Assembly: GCF_003610455.1 (NCBI RefSeq)
Contig: NZ_RAQK01000001.1
Location: forward strand, 558,001 to 622,000
DNA: 64,000 nucleotides
From: Sulfitobacter guttiformis
GTDB taxonomy: Bacteria > Pseudomonadota > Alphaproteobacteria > Rhodobacterales > Rhodobacteraceae
Reading direction: 5' to 3'
The notes under the pieces are model-generated. The model did not search any database and had not been told where the DNA came from. It saw nothing but the letters and a program-made list of their open reading frames with translations. Below are positions 36,198 to 45,105 of the stretch, piece after piece. The first letter of the stretch is position 1. Every line of letters starts with the position of its first letter. The position numbers and the translations under genes are program-made.

Positions 36198-36557
36198 TCA
36201 GGCGATAAGGGCGTTATAAGCGGCTTCGTCCATATAGGCGTCCATCTGGGCCGGATCGGACGGCCTGATTTTCATAAACCACCCCTCACCCAAAGCATCC
36301 TCGTTTGCCAAAGACGGGGCATCACCGAGGGCCTCGTTGATCTCCACGATCTCGCCGTCGATAGGCGCAAGGATGTCGGACGCAGCCTTCACACTTTCGA
36401 TCACCACAACTTCCTCGTCCTTGGTTACAACCCTGCCCACTTCGGGCAGTTCAACAAAGACGATATCGCCCAACTGCGTTGTGGCATGGGTCGTGATCCC
36501 CACCACAATCAGATCGCCCTCGGCGCGCAGCCATTCATGCTCTTCAGTAAATTTCAT
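36198..36557 (-). CDS. gcvH: Glycine cleavage system H protein
   Basis: 119-aa lipoyl carrier protein. The lipoyl lysine is K57 in [15 protein letters not shown], with the usual flanking glutamate E54. The sequence begins [20 protein letters not shown]. It shuttles the aminomethyl intermediate between GcvP, GcvT and the L protein. It lies 17 bp downstream of gcvT and 17 bp upstream of gcvP, all on the minus strand, in the riboswitch-controlled operon. Length is normal. Confidence 0.97.
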   Translation of the reverse strand: MKFTEEHEWLRAEGDLIVVGITTHATTQLGDIVFVELPEVGRVVTKDEEVVVIESVKAASDILAPIDGEIVEINEALGDAPSLANEDALGEGWFMKIRPSDPAQMDAYMDEAAYNALIA

Positions 36558-36574
36558 CAGTCGTCTCCGGTTGG

Positions 36575-37696
36575 TTATCGTTTGAAATTTGCAGGGACAA
36601 ATGGCAGTGCCGAGACAGTAAGGGGCAGACGTTTGCCCCGTAACGCGCCAAACACCACAGTCCCCTCTTTGGTAAATTCAGCAACGAGCATACCCATCGC
36701 AACAGGACCGCCCACAGTGGGGCCAAATCCGCCCGAGGTAATCCGGCCAACAGGCGTTTCGCTGTCCTCATCGGCAAAGAGTTCGACTCCTTCGCGCATG
36801 GGCGCGCGGCCCTCAGGCAGCAGGCCTACGCGCTTTGTCGCCGGTGCTCCGGCCATCTCGCGCAGCACAACATCAGCGCCGGGAAACCCGCCTGCCCGCG
36901 CGCCGCCCGCGCGCCGCACCTTTTGGATCGCCCAGCCCAATGCCGCCTGCGACGGTGTGGTCGACGCGTCCATGTCGTGCCCGTAAAGGCACAAGCCCCC
37001 CTCAAGCCGCAAGCTGTCCCTTGCGCCCAAACCGACAGGCGCAACATCCTCGTGGGCCAAAAGTAGCTCGGCCAGAGCAACAGCCTGCTCCTGTGGTACT
37101 GAAATCTCGTATCCGTCCTCACCGGTATAGCCAGAGCGCGACACCCAACATTCGGCCCCCGCAAGCGACAGCGTTGCAACATCCATGAACCGCATTTCGG
37201 CCGCACGTGGATCAAGGGCCGCCAGAACGGCCTGAGCCGAGGGCCCCTGCAACGCCAGCAGCGCACGGTCGGTAACCTCGGTCACCGTCACGCGCCCAAG
37301 ATTTGCGACCATATGCGCGATATCCGACGCCTTGCAGGCCGCATTCACCACAACAAAGATATGATCACCCCGATTAGCCAACATAAGATCATCCATGATC
37401 CCGCCAGCCTCGTTGGTAAAAAATCCGTAACGTTGGCGGTTTGGCTTCAAATCCAGAATATCAACAGGCACCAGCGCCTCAAGGGCCAGTGCTGTCGCGG
37501 CATAATCTGGGCCGCTCAGGATCACCTGTCCCATATGGCTTACATCAAACAGCCCTGCTTTTTCGCGGGTGTGGCTGTGCTCCTTCATCACACCGGAAGG
37601 ATATTGTACCGGCATGGCATAGCCCGCAAACGGCACCATCTTGGCCCCCAGTGCAATATGTAGATCATGCAACGGTGTATGCAGCAGATCGGACAT
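36575..37696 (-). CDS. gcvT: Aminomethyltransferase, T protein of glycine cleavage
   Basis: About 373 aa. It transfers the C1 unit from GcvH to tetrahydrofolate, releasing ammonia. Typical sequences are GAKMVPFAGYAMPVQY, HTREKAGLFDVSHMGQV and the folate-site region NRGDHIFVVVNAACKASD, plus CWVSRSGYTGEDGYEISV. The ATG at 37696 is chosen because AGGGAG lies 6 nt before it; the ATG at 37717 would place this ribosome site inside the gene. It is first of the gcvTHP operon and downstream of the tandem glycine riboswitch. Confidence 0.95.
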   Translation of the reverse strand: MSDLLHTPLHDLHIALGAKMVPFAGYAMPVQYPSGVMKEHSHTREKAGLFDVSHMGQVILSGPDYAATALALEALVPVDILDLKPNRQRYGFFTNEAGGIMDDLMLANRGDHIFVVVNAACKASDIAHMVANLGRVTVTEVTDRALLALQGPSAQAVLAALDPRAAEMRFMDVATLSLAGAECWVSRSGYTGEDGYEISVPQEQAVALAELLLAHEDVAPVGLGARDSLRLEGGLCLYGHDMDASTTPSQAALGWAIQKVRRAGGARAGGFPGADVVLREMAGAPATKRVGLLPEGRAPMREGVELFADEDSETPVGRITSGGFGPTVGGPVAMGMLVAEFTKEGTVVFGALRGKRLPLTVSALPFVPANFKR

Positions 37697-37781
37697 CAAC
37701 AGCTCCCTCATCTTCAAAAGCCGCGCAGATTTTGTAAATCAAACGGCACCACGGGTACGCAGACGGCAGTGCGCCTTGCGT

Positions 37782-37940
37782 GTGATGCCCCCTCTGTCCT
37801 TGCACCTGAGAATGCTATCCCTTCGGTGTGCGCCAAACTGCGCCGCTCTCCAGAGTCTTCGTAACCGTGTCGGTCCATTTGCCTGAGAGTTTCCGGGGCG
37901 GTTGCTCCTTCGGCACCAGCTGTGCTGGTTCTCCCGACGA
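37782..37940 (-). ncRNA. Tandem glycine riboswitch (two aptamers) in the gcvT leader
   Basis: On the minus strand, the leader before gcvT shows two glycine aptamers. The first, about 37842-37940, has GGGAGAACC, GCCGAAGGAGCAA, AACTCTCAGGCAAA and the closing CTCTGGAGAG. The second, about 37782-37842, has CACCGAAGGGATAG, TTCTCAGGTGCAAGGACAGA and GGGG. These are the conserved elements of the glycine riboswitch class. It lies about 85-245 nt upstream of the gcvT start. Glycine binding would normally turn on gcvTHP expression; whether it acts on transcription or translation is not clear. The exact ends are approximate. Confidence 0.93.
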
Positions 37941-38056
37941 CGATGTTAGCGGGAAGATGCAGCAACTGCGCAGCCGCCGCAAGATATTTTACGCAGCGGT
38001 GCGAAAACATGTTCGATGACACAGACCGCAAAAACAGCGTTCACACGCGACAAGAT

Positions 38057-38156
38057 TTATCCACAAGACAAAGATCCGCAGACTAACATCGAAAAATATA
38101 ACCAAGTCAGTAGCTACTGACCGATAGCTGATGCGTCGCGTGAAAAACTATCCACA
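38057..38156. other. Two DnaA-box-like 9-mers upstream of the gcv leader
   Basis: TTATCCACA at 38057-38065 is an exact match to the DnaA consensus, and CTATCCACA at 38148-38156 differs at one base. They lie in the 220 bp between the gcv riboswitch and the ptsP stop. Nothing else suggests an origin here, with no AT-rich unwinding element cluster and no dnaA, repA or parAB genes nearby. DnaA-linked control of the gcv promoter, or chance, are the options. Confidence 0.35.
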
Positions 38157-38160
38157 GGCC

Positions 38161-40401
38161 TCAGTACTGGCCACGGAGATATTCCATTACAGCACTGCGC
38201 ACCGACATGTCACCTTGCGCCCGCGCTTGCTCGATCACGGCGCGCACCTCGCTCAGGTCACAACGGCGCAACAAGCTCTTGACCGGCCCGATCGACGCAG
38301 GCCGCATCGAGAGCGTACGGAACCCGATAGCGGCAAAGCACAGCGCCTCGACGGGGCGTCCCGCATCCTCGCCACAAAATGACAGCGGCGTATTAGAGGC
38401 CTCGCAACGCTTCACGATCCCCTCCAAAAACGTCAGAAAACTGAGGTTGAGTGTGTCATAACGTTTGCGCACCCTTTCGTTCTCGCGGTCGGCTGCAAAG
38501 AAAAACTGTTTGAGGTCATTGCCACCGATCGACAAAAACTCGACTTCTTCGAAAAACTTATCCGGAGCGAATGCAAGGCTCGGTGTCTCCAGCATCGCGC
38601 CGACCTCAATTGATGAGGGCACGACATGACCGAGCTTTTTCTCGCGCAGCAGGGTTTTATCAACTTCGGCACGGGCGGCCCGAAACTCCTCGAATTGCGC
38701 CACGAACGGAAACATCACCGTCAAAGGCCCGCCATTGGCCGCCCGAAACAGTGCCTGCAGTTGCATCCGCATAATGCCCGGTTTGTCCAGCCCGACCCGA
38801 ATCGCCCGCCATCCCAGTGCGGGATTCGGCTCATCGTTGGGCTTCATGTAGGGCAGCACCTTGTCAGATCCGATGTCCAGCGTACGGAACACGACACGCT
38901 TGCCCTGCGCGGCGTCCAGCACGCGTGTGTAAAGCGCGCTCAACTCTGATCGGCGCGGCATCTGGTTGCGCACCAGAAACTGCAACTCCGTTCGAAACAG
39001 TCCCACGCCCTCGGCGCCCGAACTGCCCAACGACGGCAGATCGGCCATCAGACCCGCATTCATATGCAGACCGATCACATTGCCGCATTTTGTCTCGGCG
39101 GGCTTGTCGCGGATCGAAGTATAACGCTCTTGCGCTGCGGCCTGCATCGCAATTTTATCGCGAAACGCTGTCGCAACGGTGTCTTCAGGGCGCAGATGAA
39201 CAATTCCCTGCTCGCCGTCGACCATCACATGATCACCGTTCAGTGCCTCATTGGTAATCCGTCCTGCGTGCACGATCAGCGGGATCGCCAATGCCCGCGC
39301 AACAATCGCGGCATGCGACCCGACGGAGCCTTGTTCAAGCACGATACCACGCAAACTGCGCCCGTATTCCAGCAACTCCGCAGGCCCTATGTTGCGCGCC
39401 ACAAGGATAGGATCACTGGGCATCTCTGCGCCAGTGTTCTTTCCCTGCCCCGTCAAAATTCTTAACAGACGGTTGGACAGATCATCGAGATCGCTCAGAC
39501 GTTCGCGCATATAGCTGTCAGAGGATTGACCGATGCGCGACCGGGCGAGCGATTGCTCTTTTTCCACAGCAGCCTCTGCCGACAGACCCTGTGTGATATC
39601 CGCCTGCATCCGCTGCATCCAGCTTTTTGAATTCGCAAACATGCGGTAGGTCTGGATCACCTCCTGCTGATCCTTGTCCCCCATCGCCATACCCAGCATC
39701 TGATCAACACTCAGGCGCAAGGCATCAACCGCATCCGACAGCCGCTTTCCCTCACGTTCGGGGTCGTCAGTAACGAGGTTTGATACTACGACCCGCGGTT
39801 CATGCAGCCAGATATGACCCTCGGCCACGCCCTCCTGCGCCACAGTACCACGCAGCAAAACCGGCTGGCTGTGGCGCGCAGACATTGCAGCCCCCTCACC
39901 GACAAACGCGCCCAGTTCGGTCATCTCGGCAAGAACCATGGCCACAACTTCTAGGGCATATTCCTCGTCAGTATTAAATTCCCGCGCGATTTTGGACTGG
40001 ACGACCAGCACGCCAAGCGTATCGCCCAAGCGTTGGATCGGCACCCCCAGGAAGCTGGAATAGATCTCCTCTCCGGTTTCGGGCATATACCTGAAACCAG
40101 TGGCCTGCGGCGCGTCGGGCGTGTTGATCACGCGCCGTCTCTTTGCCACCCGCCCCACGAGGCCTTCGCCCATCTTCATCCGCGTTTGGTGCACCGCGTC
40201 CTTTTTCAGCCCCTCAGTCGCGCATAGCTCCAAGGTGTCCTCGTCACGGAACAGATAGATCGAGCAAACTTCGCACCCCATCGAATCAGCAATGAGACTG
40301 GTGATTTTATCAAGACGGGCCTGACCCGCGTCATCACCTGCCATGGCGTCGCGCAGACGACCCAGCAGCTTGCGACTGTCGCTTTCTGTCCGATTTGCCA
40401 T
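38161..40401 (-). CDS. ptsP: Phosphoenolpyruvate-protein phosphotransferase with GAF domain (EI-Ntr)
   Basis: 746-aa enzyme I of the nitrogen PTS. An N-terminal GAF domain at about residues 15-160 is followed by the enzyme I N-terminal domain, the phosphohistidine swivel with H363 in QGSVGSHAAIVARAL, and the PEP-binding TIM barrel at about 420-740 (GVGLFRTELQFL, EVGAMLETPSLAF and LSIGGNDLKQFFFA). It passes phosphate from PEP to NPr and then EIIA-Ntr in a regulatory, not sugar-importing, chain. The GAF domain in other bacteria senses glutamine/2-oxoglutarate. lysC lies directly upstream in the same direction. Confidence 0.95.
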   Translation of the reverse strand: MANRTESDSRKLLGRLRDAMAGDDAGQARLDKITSLIADSMGCEVCSIYLFRDEDTLELCATEGLKKDAVHQTRMKMGEGLVGRVAKRRRVINTPDAPQATGFRYMPETGEEIYSSFLGVPIQRLGDTLGVLVVQSKIAREFNTDEEYALEVVAMVLAEMTELGAFVGEGAAMSARHSQPVLLRGTVAQEGVAEGHIWLHEPRVVVSNLVTDDPEREGKRLSDAVDALRLSVDQMLGMAMGDKDQQEVIQTYRMFANSKSWMQRMQADITQGLSAEAAVEKEQSLARSRIGQSSDSYMRERLSDLDDLSNRLLRILTGQGKNTGAEMPSDPILVARNIGPAELLEYGRSLRGIVLEQGSVGSHAAIVARALAIPLIVHAGRITNEALNGDHVMVDGEQGIVHLRPEDTVATAFRDKIAMQAAAQERYTSIRDKPAETKCGNVIGLHMNAGLMADLPSLGSSGAEGVGLFRTELQFLVRNQMPRRSELSALYTRVLDAAQGKRVVFRTLDIGSDKVLPYMKPNDEPNPALGWRAIRVGLDKPGIMRMQLQALFRAANGGPLTVMFPFVAQFEEFRAARAEVDKTLLREKKLGHVVPSSIEVGAMLETPSLAFAPDKFFEEVEFLSIGGNDLKQFFFAADRENERVRKRYDTLNLSFLTFLEGIVKRCEASNTPLSFCGEDAGRPVEALCFAAIGFRTLSMRPASIGPVKSLLRRCDLSEVRAVIEQARAQGDMSVRSAVMEYLRGQY

Positions 40402-40578
40402 GGTTTCCCTAGTCCTTGGTTCACAAACACCATACCGCCTGCAACCTCGGATGGGGAGAGGGAAACACGCATATAGCGAGAATGCCGCGTCACTGCCCGA
40501 AATTAAAGCGCTGCATTAAGAACACCGCACACCGCGTTGTTATAAATCCAAAAAACCAGACCAGTGCAGCCCTCTCGC

Positions 40579-41817
40579 TCAGGAGGCCTTATCAAGTTCG
40601 AACGCATCGTGCAGCGCCTGCACCGCAAGCTCCATATATTTGCGGTCAATCAGAACCGAAATCTTGATCTCGGAGGTAGTGATAACCTTGATGTTCACGC
40701 CCTCGTCCGAGAGGACTTTGAACATTTTGGCAGCAACGCCTGTATGGCTGCGCATACCGATCCCGACGACCGAAACTTTCGCCACATCTTCATCCACAAT
40801 CAATTCGTCGTAGTTGAACACGCCTGCTGATGCAGCTTTTTGCATTGCGGCATCCGCCCGCTTGACCTGATCCACGGGACACGACCATGTCATGTCGGTG
40901 CGCCCCTCTTCGGCGATGTTCTGCACGATCATGTCAACATTGACGCCGCCATCGCTCAGCGTGCCGAAGATTGCCGCCGCGATTCCGGGGCGGTCCTCGA
41001 CCGATACCAGCGTCATTTTCGCTTCGTCGCGGCTGAACGCCACGCCCGCTACCACATTGCTTTCCATGATTTCCTCCTCGTCACAGACGAGCGTGCCGGC
41101 ATCGTCTGATTGTTCCTCAAAACTGCTCAACACCCGCAACTTTACCTTGTACCGCATCGCCAACTCAACTGAGCGCGTCTGAAGCACTTTTGCTCCCAGC
41201 GACGCCAGTTCGAGCATTTCTTCGAAAGAAATCTTGTCCAGCTTGCGCGCTTTGCTTTCGACCCGCGGATCCGTGGTATAGACGCCGTCCACATCTGTGT
41301 AGATGTCGCACCGCTCGGCACCGAAGGCGGCCGCAAACGCTACCGCAGTAGTATCCGAACCGCCACGGCCCAGCGTTGTGATCCGGCCCTCCGGGCTCAC
41401 GCCCTGAAACCCTGCGACGACGGCAACTTTCATGCCTTCAGCAAATTTTGCCATAATGTTGTCAGACGGGATCGCCTCGATCCGCGCACTGGCGTGGGCG
41501 GATGTCGTCTGCACAGGCACCTGCCACCCTTGCCAGCTTCGCGCAGGTACATCCATTTCCTGCAACGTCAGGGCCATCAGGCCCGCCGTCACATTCTCTC
41601 CGCTCGATACAACCGCATCATATTCGCGTGCATCATACAGCGGGCTCGTCTCATTTACCCAGCCGACCAACTCGTTGGTTTTGCCGGACATTGCCGAGAC
41701 GATAACGATCACGTCGTAACCTTTGGCCACCTCTACGCCCACACGTTTTGCAGCGCGGCGGATACGGTCCAGTGTGGCCACCGAAGTGCCACCGAATTTC
41801 ATTACCAATACAGGCAT
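40579..41817 (-). CDS. lysC: Aspartate kinase
   Basis: 412-aa aspartokinase, first step of lysine, threonine, methionine and diaminopimelate synthesis. The N-terminal VLVMKFGGTSVATLDRI and FAAAFGAERCDIYTDVDGVYTTDPR identify the amino acid kinase fold. The C-terminal third has two ACT domains for allosteric control (for example VSVEDRPGIAAAIFGTLSDG), with VGIGMRSHTGVAAKMFKVL in the second. Length fits the single-function, ACT-containing class, probably with lysine and/or threonine inhibition. It lies 177 bp from ptsP, same strand. Confidence 0.95.
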   Translation of the reverse strand: MPVLVMKFGGTSVATLDRIRRAAKRVGVEVAKGYDVIVIVSAMSGKTNELVGWVNETSPLYDAREYDAVVSSGENVTAGLMALTLQEMDVPARSWQGWQVPVQTTSAHASARIEAIPSDNIMAKFAEGMKVAVVAGFQGVSPEGRITTLGRGGSDTTAVAFAAAFGAERCDIYTDVDGVYTTDPRVESKARKLDKISFEEMLELASLGAKVLQTRSVELAMRYKVKLRVLSSFEEQSDDAGTLVCDEEEIMESNVVAGVAFSRDEAKMTLVSVEDRPGIAAAIFGTLSDGGVNVDMIVQNIAEEGRTDMTWSCPVDQVKRADAAMQKAASAGVFNYDELIVDEDVAKVSVVGIGMRSHTGVAAKMFKVLSDEGVNIKVITTSEIKISVLIDRKYMELAVQALHDAFELDKAS

Positions 41818-41880
41818 CTGACCCTCGTCCTATTGCTCCGCGCCGCGTCTACGCGAGGGAGCGCGGCTGCGCAACAAAGA

Positions 41881-42525
41881 TCAGTAGGGGTGCGCCCGCC
41901 CATCCCACGTCTCGAAACAACCCGTTGTGCCAATATCCAACGCCTCGAAACGCGAAGCCAGTCCGGTCACGGCCTCATCGACTGTGATCGCAGCTGTGTC
42001 GCCCCCCATATCTGTCTGGACCCAGCCTGGATGATATATCCCCACAGCAATCCCTTCAGCCTTTAGGTCCGTCGCCAGATTACGCCCCAGATTGAGGACG
42101 GCCGCCTTGGAAGCACGGTAGATATAGCTGCCCCCTGGAGCGAGCTCGCTCGACGCCATTTGCGACGAGATGATCGCGATGCGCGGATTTTCTGCACGGC
42201 GCAAATGAGGTAGCAACGCCTGAACGGCCAAGAATACCCCAGTTACATTTGTGGCAAAGCTTTGGGCCCATAGATCAGCCCCGTATCCCGTCTCGATATC
42301 GTTGCCTTTATCGAGATAGACGCCTGCGTTACATACCAGCAGTTCTACCGCGCTGTCGCCCAGCGCCGCGGCCATATCCTTGTGGCTGCTGGGGTGCGTC
42401 ACATCCAGCGAAATATCACCCATGGGGGACCGGCTGGTGCCCGTCACGTCGAACCCTGCGGCACGGTAATGCGCGGCAAGTCCCGCACCGATGCCACGAC
42501 TGGCGCCCGTTATTACAACTGTCAT
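41881..42525 (-). CDS. SDR family oxidoreductase
   Basis: 214-aa short-chain dehydrogenase/reductase. It has the cofactor motif TGASRGIGAGLA at residues 6-17, the LLVCNAGVYL stretch, and the active-site Ser (IISSQMAS) and Tyr-Lys pair in SYIYRASKAAVLNL. The ribosome site AGGAAG lies 6 nt upstream of the ATG. It is downstream of the DUF1178 gene with a 15-bp gap and probably co-transcribed. The substrate is unknown; the sequence resembles the small csgA-like SDR group. Confidence 0.87.
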   Translation of the reverse strand: MTVVITGASRGIGAGLAAHYRAAGFDVTGTSRSPMGDISLDVTHPSSHKDMAAALGDSAVELLVCNAGVYLDKGNDIETGYGADLWAQSFATNVTGVFLAVQALLPHLRRAENPRIAIISSQMASSELAPGGSYIYRASKAAVLNLGRNLATDLKAEGIAVGIYHPGWVQTDMGGDTAAITVDEAVTGLASRFEALDIGTTGCFETWDGRAHPY

Positions 42526-42540
42526 CAGGTCTTCCTCACG

Positions 42541-42987
42541 TTATTGGAGTTTCTGTTTTGGCTTGAATGGCAGCGAGATCACCGGCACACCCTCTTCAAT
42601 AAGCTGCCGCGCCTCCTGCGCGGTCGCCTCACCGTATATTGAGGTCTCGGGCGCCGTGCCCTCATGCATTGCACGTGCTTTTTCGGCAAACTTTCCGCCG
42701 ACATAGGTCGCGTTTTCCTCGACCTGTTTGCGCATTTTTGCGATCGCGATTTCCATGGCCTCTTTTGACAATGGCGGCTGGCCCGACTTGGGCACTTCCG
42801 GCATATCAGCAGCAACCGACGATATTAGAGCGACCTGCGGCGCCATCAGCGCCTTGGAGACGTCTGCCCCTCCGCACACAGCACAGCTTACCTGCCCTGC
42901 TGCGAGCTGCGCATCGAATGCCGCAGCCGAGGCAAACCACCCGTCAAACGTATGGCCGTGATTGCATTTCAACGCATAGCGGATCAT
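42541..42987 (-). CDS. DUF1178 family protein
   Basis: 148-aa cytoplasmic protein of the DUF1178 family. It begins MIRYALKCNHGHTFDGWFAS with a Cys-x-His pair, and has CAVCGGADVSKALMAPQVAL with C-x-x-C, together looking like a zinc-ribbon-type site. Later parts include EENATYVGGKFAEKARAMHEG, characteristic of the family. The function is unknown. It sits 61 bp downstream of a NUDIX gene and 15 bp upstream of an SDR gene, all on the minus strand. Confidence 0.9.
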   Translation of the reverse strand: MIRYALKCNHGHTFDGWFASAAAFDAQLAAGQVSCAVCGGADVSKALMAPQVALISSVAADMPEVPKSGQPPLSKEAMEIAIAKMRKQVEENATYVGGKFAEKARAMHEGTAPETSIYGEATAQEARQLIEEGVPVISLPFKPKQKLQ

Positions 42988-43048
42988 CTGGCCTCACTTC
43001 CTGTTTCATTCACAAGCCTGTTGCGCGGGCATGCTCCGCCGCCGCAGG

Positions 43049-43555
43049 TCAAGCAGGTCGCGCATGTTTCTCTGCTGACTTATCTACCGGCTTGAGTGCG
43101 CTCTTGGGCGGACTAAAGCTATTGATAAGCTTTGACAATTCGCGCTCGTTCACCAGTTTTGCGGCCTTCTTGCGTGAGACCCATTTGCGCCGCCGGTATT
43201 TTCGCTCCGGAAACTTCGTCTTTAGTGTCTTTACCTTGACCGGATATAACATCGCTAGGCAAGGAACATCCTCCTCGCCCTCTCTCATCCGCGCGTAGGA
43301 ATACACACCGATGCAATCATCACTCGCCGTGCCCACAACTCCTGCCTCTTCCCAACTTTCCGTGAGGGCGCAATCCGCAGGGGTCTTGCCGTCCATGGGC
43401 CAGCCTTTTGGCACAATCCAGCGTTTGCGCCTCCGCGAGGTGATAAGCAAAATCTGCACCTTGCCGCGCCGTACACGCCAGCATAGTGCCGCAAACTGTG
43501 TGCGCGCACTGCCTTTTTCACCGCCATGTAACGAGATCGGCAATTGATTTGCCAT
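43049..43555 (-). CDS. NUDIX hydrolase with degenerate NUDIX box
   Basis: 168-aa NUDIX-fold protein, similar to short alphaproteobacterial proteins with VPKGWPMDGKTPADCALTES before WEEAGVVG. In the NUDIX box (G51 to V73) the first Glu position is Lys57 and the Arg is Thr65, but E66, E69 and E70, the main metal ligands, are kept. The C-terminal tail is Lys/Ala rich. This family includes diphosphoinositol/dinucleotide polyphosphate hydrolases, which makes a pyrophosphatase role likely; the substrate is unknown. It is divergent from modA. Confidence 0.85.
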   Translation of the reverse strand: MANQLPISLHGGEKGSARTQFAALCWRVRRGKVQILLITSRRRKRWIVPKGWPMDGKTPADCALTESWEEAGVVGTASDDCIGVYSYARMREGEEDVPCLAMLYPVKVKTLKTKFPERKYRRRKWVSRKKAAKLVNERELSKLINSFSPPKSALKPVDKSAEKHARPA

Positions 43556-43678
43556 TATCGCGTAACCCTCGCCTCAAAACCTCTTAACCTCCTGTTCTAC
43601 AGGGTTTCCCCTCCAAGCACCAGCACCCTCCCGCGCCCTCTTGCGGGGGCGCTCCGCTTGGCGGATAACCGGAGGCAT

Positions 43679-44416
43679 ATGGCGCGCCTATTTTTCCTTT
43701 TTGTTTCGATTGTCGTAATGGTTCTGCCAGCGCAGGCCCAGCCTGTGAATTCACCCCCCGTGACCGTGTTTGCCGCCGCCTCCCTGCGCGATGCCCTGAG
43801 CGAGATCGCAACCAAATACCCCGCAGAGGTGACTCTATCGTTTGCAGGCTCAGGCACCCTTGCCCGCCAGATCGACGCAGGAGCTCCGGCGGATGTGGTC
43901 ATTCTCGCCCATCGCGACTGGAGCGCGTGGCTGTCACAGCGCGGTCTGATCCTCAACGGCACACAGACAGAGATCGCCGGTGGTCGCCTTGTGCTTGTCG
44001 GTGCGGCAGATGCCCCTGATCTAAGTGTCGCTAATGCGGATACACTTCTCGCGGCGCTTGATGGCGGACGCCTCGCCATAGGTCAGCGGGATGGCGTGCC
44101 CGCAGGCGCCTATGCGCGCGAGTGGCTCACGGATATTGACGCATGGGATACGTTATTGCCACAGCTTGCCGAAACCGACAGCGTGCGCGCCGCTCTCGCC
44201 CTTGTTGCTGTCGGGGCGGCCCCACTTGGTGTGGTCTATGCCTCTGATGCTGTTGCAGAAGCGCGTGTAAGGGTGGTCTATACCGTACCCGATGAGAGCC
44301 ATTCCGCGATCCGCTATCCTGCCGCCGCTGTAACGGAGGCGGGCCGCCCCTTCCTCACACTGCTGTCCAGCCCTGCCGCTGCTGCCATCTTTGCAAAATA
44401 CGGCTTTACGCCGTGA
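43679..44416 (+). CDS. modA: Molybdate ABC transporter substrate-binding protein
   Basis: About 245 aa, periplasmic molybdate/tungstate binding protein. The signal peptide is RLFFLFVSIVVMVLPAQAQ. The mature start VTVFAAASLRDALSEIA and the LSFAGSGTLARQIDAGAPADV motif contain the oxyanion-binding serines of ModA. The ATG at 43679 sits 3 nt after GGAGG; an upstream open frame to 43544 is not needed. It is first in modABC, overlapping modB by 4 nt (GTGA). No ModE-type palindrome could be recognised upstream. Confidence 0.93.
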   Translation: MARLFFLFVSIVVMVLPAQAQPVNSPPVTVFAAASLRDALSEIATKYPAEVTLSFAGSGTLARQIDAGAPADVVILAHRDWSAWLSQRGLILNGTQTEIAGGRLVLVGAADAPDLSVANADTLLAALDGGRLAIGQRDGVPAGAYAREWLTDIDAWDTLLPQLAETDSVRAALALVAVGAAPLGVVYASDAVAEARVRVVYTVPDESHSAIRYPAAAVTEAGRPFLTLLSSPAAAAIFAKYGFTP

Positions 44417-45105
44417 CGCTGGACGCCGTCGCATGGGAGGCACTCCGCCTTTCACTCTGGGTTGCCCTATGGGCGACGATCATCGCCGTACCACTGGCCC
44501 TCTGGGTTGCGTGGCTGCTGGCGCGCAAAGAGTTTTATGGCAAATCCCTGCTCAACGCGCTGGTGCATCTGCCGCTGGTCCTGCCGCCAGTGGTGACAGG
44601 CTACGTTCTTCTGGTAATCTTTTCGCCCAATGCTCCTGTGGGCGCCACGCTCGCCGCTGTGGGGCTCACTCTGGCGTTCAAGTGGACCGGCGCCGTGCTG
44701 GCCGCCATTGTGATGGGGTTTCCCCTGATGGTCCGCGCAATGCGTTTGGCGATAGAGGCGGTCGATCCAAGGATCGAGGACGCCGCAGCCACACTTGGCG
44801 CCTCGCGCGTGGGCGTGTTCACCCGCGTGACCCTGCCGCTTATCGCGCCCGGTATCCTTGCTGGAGCGGTCATGGGCTTTGCCAAAGCTATGGGGGAGTT
44901 TGGCGCAACCATCACCTTTGTCGCAAACATTCCAGGCCAGACGCAGACCCTGCCCATCGCCATCTGGACTGCCCTTCAAATTCCGGGCGGTGAGGGTAAA
45001 GCAGCCGCAATGGCCCTGCTGTCGTGTGCTGTGGCGCTGGGTGCGGTTTTCCTTTCCGAAGGACTGGCGCGCCGCGTCGCAGTCCGGATTTCCGGCGCGT
45101 CATGA
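44413..45105 (+). CDS. modB: Molybdate ABC transporter permease
   Basis: 230-aa permease with about five membrane segments. Family sequences include LVHLPLVLPPVVTGYVLLVI, ESVDPR-type EAVDPRIEDAAATLGASRVGVF as the ATPase-contact loop, and AMGEFGATITFVANIPGQTQ, typical of ModB. It starts with GTG overlapping the modA stop and ends with ATGA overlap into modC, so the three genes are translationally coupled. Confidence 0.93.
   Translation: MTLDAVAWEALRLSLWVALWATIIAVPLALWVAWLLARKEFYGKSLLNALVHLPLVLPPVVTGYVLLVIFSPNAPVGATLAAVGLTLAFKWTGAVLAAIVMGFPLMVRAMRLAIEAVDPRIEDAAATLGASRVGVFTRVTLPLIAPGILAGAVMGFAKAMGEFGATITFVANIPGQTQTLPIAIWTALQIPGGEGKAAAMALLSCAVALGAVFLSEGLARRVAVRISGAS

Noticed and set aside
34009..36219. 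Long antisense open frames opposite gcvP (181 and 247 codons)
   Set aside because: The minus strand holds GcvP with its PLP lysine and full-length family pattern. The plus-strand frames are shadows, with no ribosome site or family features.
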